Under the pieces are notes generated by a model. That model did not search any database and was not told the origin of the DNA. It was given only the letters and a program-made list of their open reading frames with translations. A program made the position numbers and the translations under genes. Source: Polynucleobacter sp. UBA962 (GTDB taxonomy: Bacteria > Pseudomonadota > Gammaproteobacteria > Burkholderiales > Burkholderiaceae). Taken from it: a stretch of DNA of 5,787 bases. Shown here piece after piece: positions 4,771 to 5,787 of the stretch. The DNA lies in contig DBCI01000098.1 in NCBI GenBank assembly GCA_002292975.1, positions 10,084-15,870 on the forward strand, written 5' to 3'. Position 1 is the stretch's first letter, and each line of letters begins with the position of its first letter.

Positions 4771-5748
4771 TTACTCTTTGATGTTGTTCTGAATCACAAA
4801 TTTACCCCAAATACCGATCTGCTTCGCCACAAAGGCATTGGCTGCTTCTGGGTTCAAGCTTTGTACCTGAATACCTTGGCCCTTGAGTTTCTCAGCAACT
4901 GCAGGGGTCTTTAGGGCTTTATCAACCGCCCGATACATCGCATTCACAATCGCGGGTGGGGTCTTCGATGGAGCAATGACCGCCCACCAGGCAGGAGCCT
5001 CAAAGCCTGGGTAGCCACTCTCTGACAAGGTAGGAACTTTAGGCATATCGGGTGAGCGCTTGGCGGTGGTTACTGCTAAGGGTATCAAGCCACCGCTATC
5101 AGCATGCGGCTTAATTAAGAACATACTGCCGACCACCAAAGGAACTTGTCCCGCCAAACCATCCTGAACCATGGGACCACCTCCGCGATACGGGGCGTGC
5201 ACCCAATCAACACCTGTTTTCTTGGCAAAGTCAGCAATAGCAAGATGACCTAAGCTGCCAATGCCGATGGAACCATAGGTAAAAGGCTTCTTGGCTTTAG
5301 AGTCGTCCATGAGCTGCTTCATGCTGGTAACACCCGATTTCTTACTGGCCGCTAAGACCATGGGCGATGTGCCAATCATATTGATCGTTACCAAATCTTT
5401 GAGGGTGTCGTAAGGCAAACTATCTTTGAGAGAGGGATTAACCCCGTGGGTATCAAACACCAAACCAAAGGTATAGCCGTCACCAGTTGCACGTGCTACC
5501 GCTGTAGTACCAATCACACCAGAGGCACCACCGATGTTCTCCACAATCACATTTTGCTTGAGCTCTGCTTGCAAAACAGGCGCTAATATCCGTGCCACTT
5601 GATCTACAGAGCCACCCGGAGGGAAAACCGCAATGATCTTGATGGGGCGTTGGCTTGGCCAATTACCTACATCGCTTTGAGCAAGGGCAGGGGTGATCAC
5701 ACAAAGCGCAAATAGGGCAGCAATAATCTTTTTTATGAGAGTTAGCAT
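4771..5748 (-). CDS. Bug-family (TctC-like) periplasmic solute-binding receptor, 325 aa
   Basis: Seen: a Sec signal peptide with K6, K7 and a hydrophobic core, with cleavage likely after A21-L-A23. The mature protein shows the Bug hallmarks: P35-I-K-I-I, F42-P-P-G-G-S-V-D-Q, V69-E-N-I-G-G-A-S-G77, Y158-G-S-I-G-I-G-S-L-G-H168, H184-A-P-Y-R-G-G-G-P-M-V-Q and G197-L-A-G-Q. A P238-x-x-x-E243-x-G-Y-P-G block follows. Length is normal for the family. Known: Bug proteins bind carboxylates and other small solutes in the periplasm, and some serve the tripartite tricarboxylate transporter TctABC. Betaproteobacteria carry many orphan copies. No tctA or tctB lies in the window, and the ligand cannot be read from sequence. 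Start ATG 5748 has AAGGA (5758-5754 on the minus strand) 5 nt upstream. The gene is complete with a TAA stop. Confidence 0.93.
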   Translation of the reverse strand: MLTLIKKIIAALFALCVITPALAQSDVGNWPSQRPIKIIAVFPPGGSVDQVARILAPVLQAELKQNVIVENIGGASGVIGTTAVARATGDGYTFGLVFDTHGVNPSLKDSLPYDTLKDLVTINMIGTSPMVLAASKKSGVTSMKQLMDDSKAKKPFTYGSIGIGSLGHLAIADFAKKTGVDWVHAPYRGGGPMVQDGLAGQVPLVVGSMFLIKPHADSGGLIPLAVTTAKRSPDMPKVPTLSESGYPGFEAPAWWAVIAPSKTPPAIVNAMYRAVDKALKTPAVAEKLKGQGIQVQSLNPEAANAFVAKQIGIWGKFVIQNNIKE

Positions 5749-5773
5749 AAGGTTCCTTTAATCAATAGTAAAT

Positions 5774-5779
5774 ATCATA
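5774..5779 (-). promoter_or_regulatory. Possible -10 element of the Bug receptor gene
   Basis: TATGAT read on the minus strand matches the -10 consensus at five of six positions and would give a leader of roughly 20 nt containing the AAGGA site. The -35 region lies beyond the window edge, so this rests on one hexamer in AT-rich sequence. TACTAT (5770-5765) is a weaker alternative nearby. Confidence 0.3.
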
Positions 5780-5787
5780 CTGGAACA

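Noticed and set aside
5480..5662. Alternate-frame 60-codon open frame within the Bug receptor gene
   Set aside because: It is a frame shadow of a well-conserved receptor gene, with composition unlike a real protein.

Overview
The window looks like ordinary chromosomal sequence from a betaproteobacterium of the order Burkholderiales. A small-genome freshwater lineage such as Polynucleobacter fits best. The basis is gene content: a Bug/TctC-type solute receptor, a DUF6352-type protein, a FrnE-like DsbA protein and a two-CBS protein, with tight packing and moderate rather than high GC by eye. The genus is inferred from protein resemblance and was not tested by a search. No mobile element, CRISPR array, tRNA or rRNA gene is visible.

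Layout. On the left, a glycine-zipper lipoprotein gene (minus strand, 9-383) with a near-consensus sigma70 promoter diverges from a two-CBS-domain protein gene (plus, 551-979). The CBS gene converges with a carboxymuconolactone-decarboxylase-family gene (minus, 976-1353), and one CTAG palindrome supplies both stop codons. A 45-bp divergent gap with overlapping -10-like elements then leads into a plus-strand cluster. Its genes are a small lipoprotein (1399-1671), a stand-alone LON N-terminal-domain protein (1688-2332), a zinc-ribbon plus Smr-domain protein (2335-2781) and a DUF6352-type protein (2824-3840). The spacing suggests one transcript, although the 42-nt gap before the last gene leaves room for doubt.

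A second plus-strand unit starts with a promoter-like element and a perfect 7-bp inverted repeat (3888-3919). It encodes an unrecognised 59-residue protein (3926-4105). A FrnE-like DsbA-family oxidoreductase (4106-4765) follows in the same frame with no spacer, from a TTG start. It converges, 5 nt apart, with a minus-strand Bug-family periplasmic receptor gene (4771-5748). A perfect 10-bp hairpin inside the DsbA-family coding sequence, followed by a T-rich tract when read on the minus strand, is a plausible terminator for the receptor gene.

The genes do not form one obvious pathway. The four-gene cluster pairs a possible proteostasis-type domain (LON) with a nucleic-acid-associated domain (Smr) and an uncharacterised protein, but any joint function is conjecture. 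I see no strong candidate for a new defence or mobile system. The most interesting signals are regulatory: the embedded terminator, the stop-start coupled small ORF, the inverted repeat at its promoter, and a possible bidirectional promoter giving a leaderless lipoprotein mRNA.
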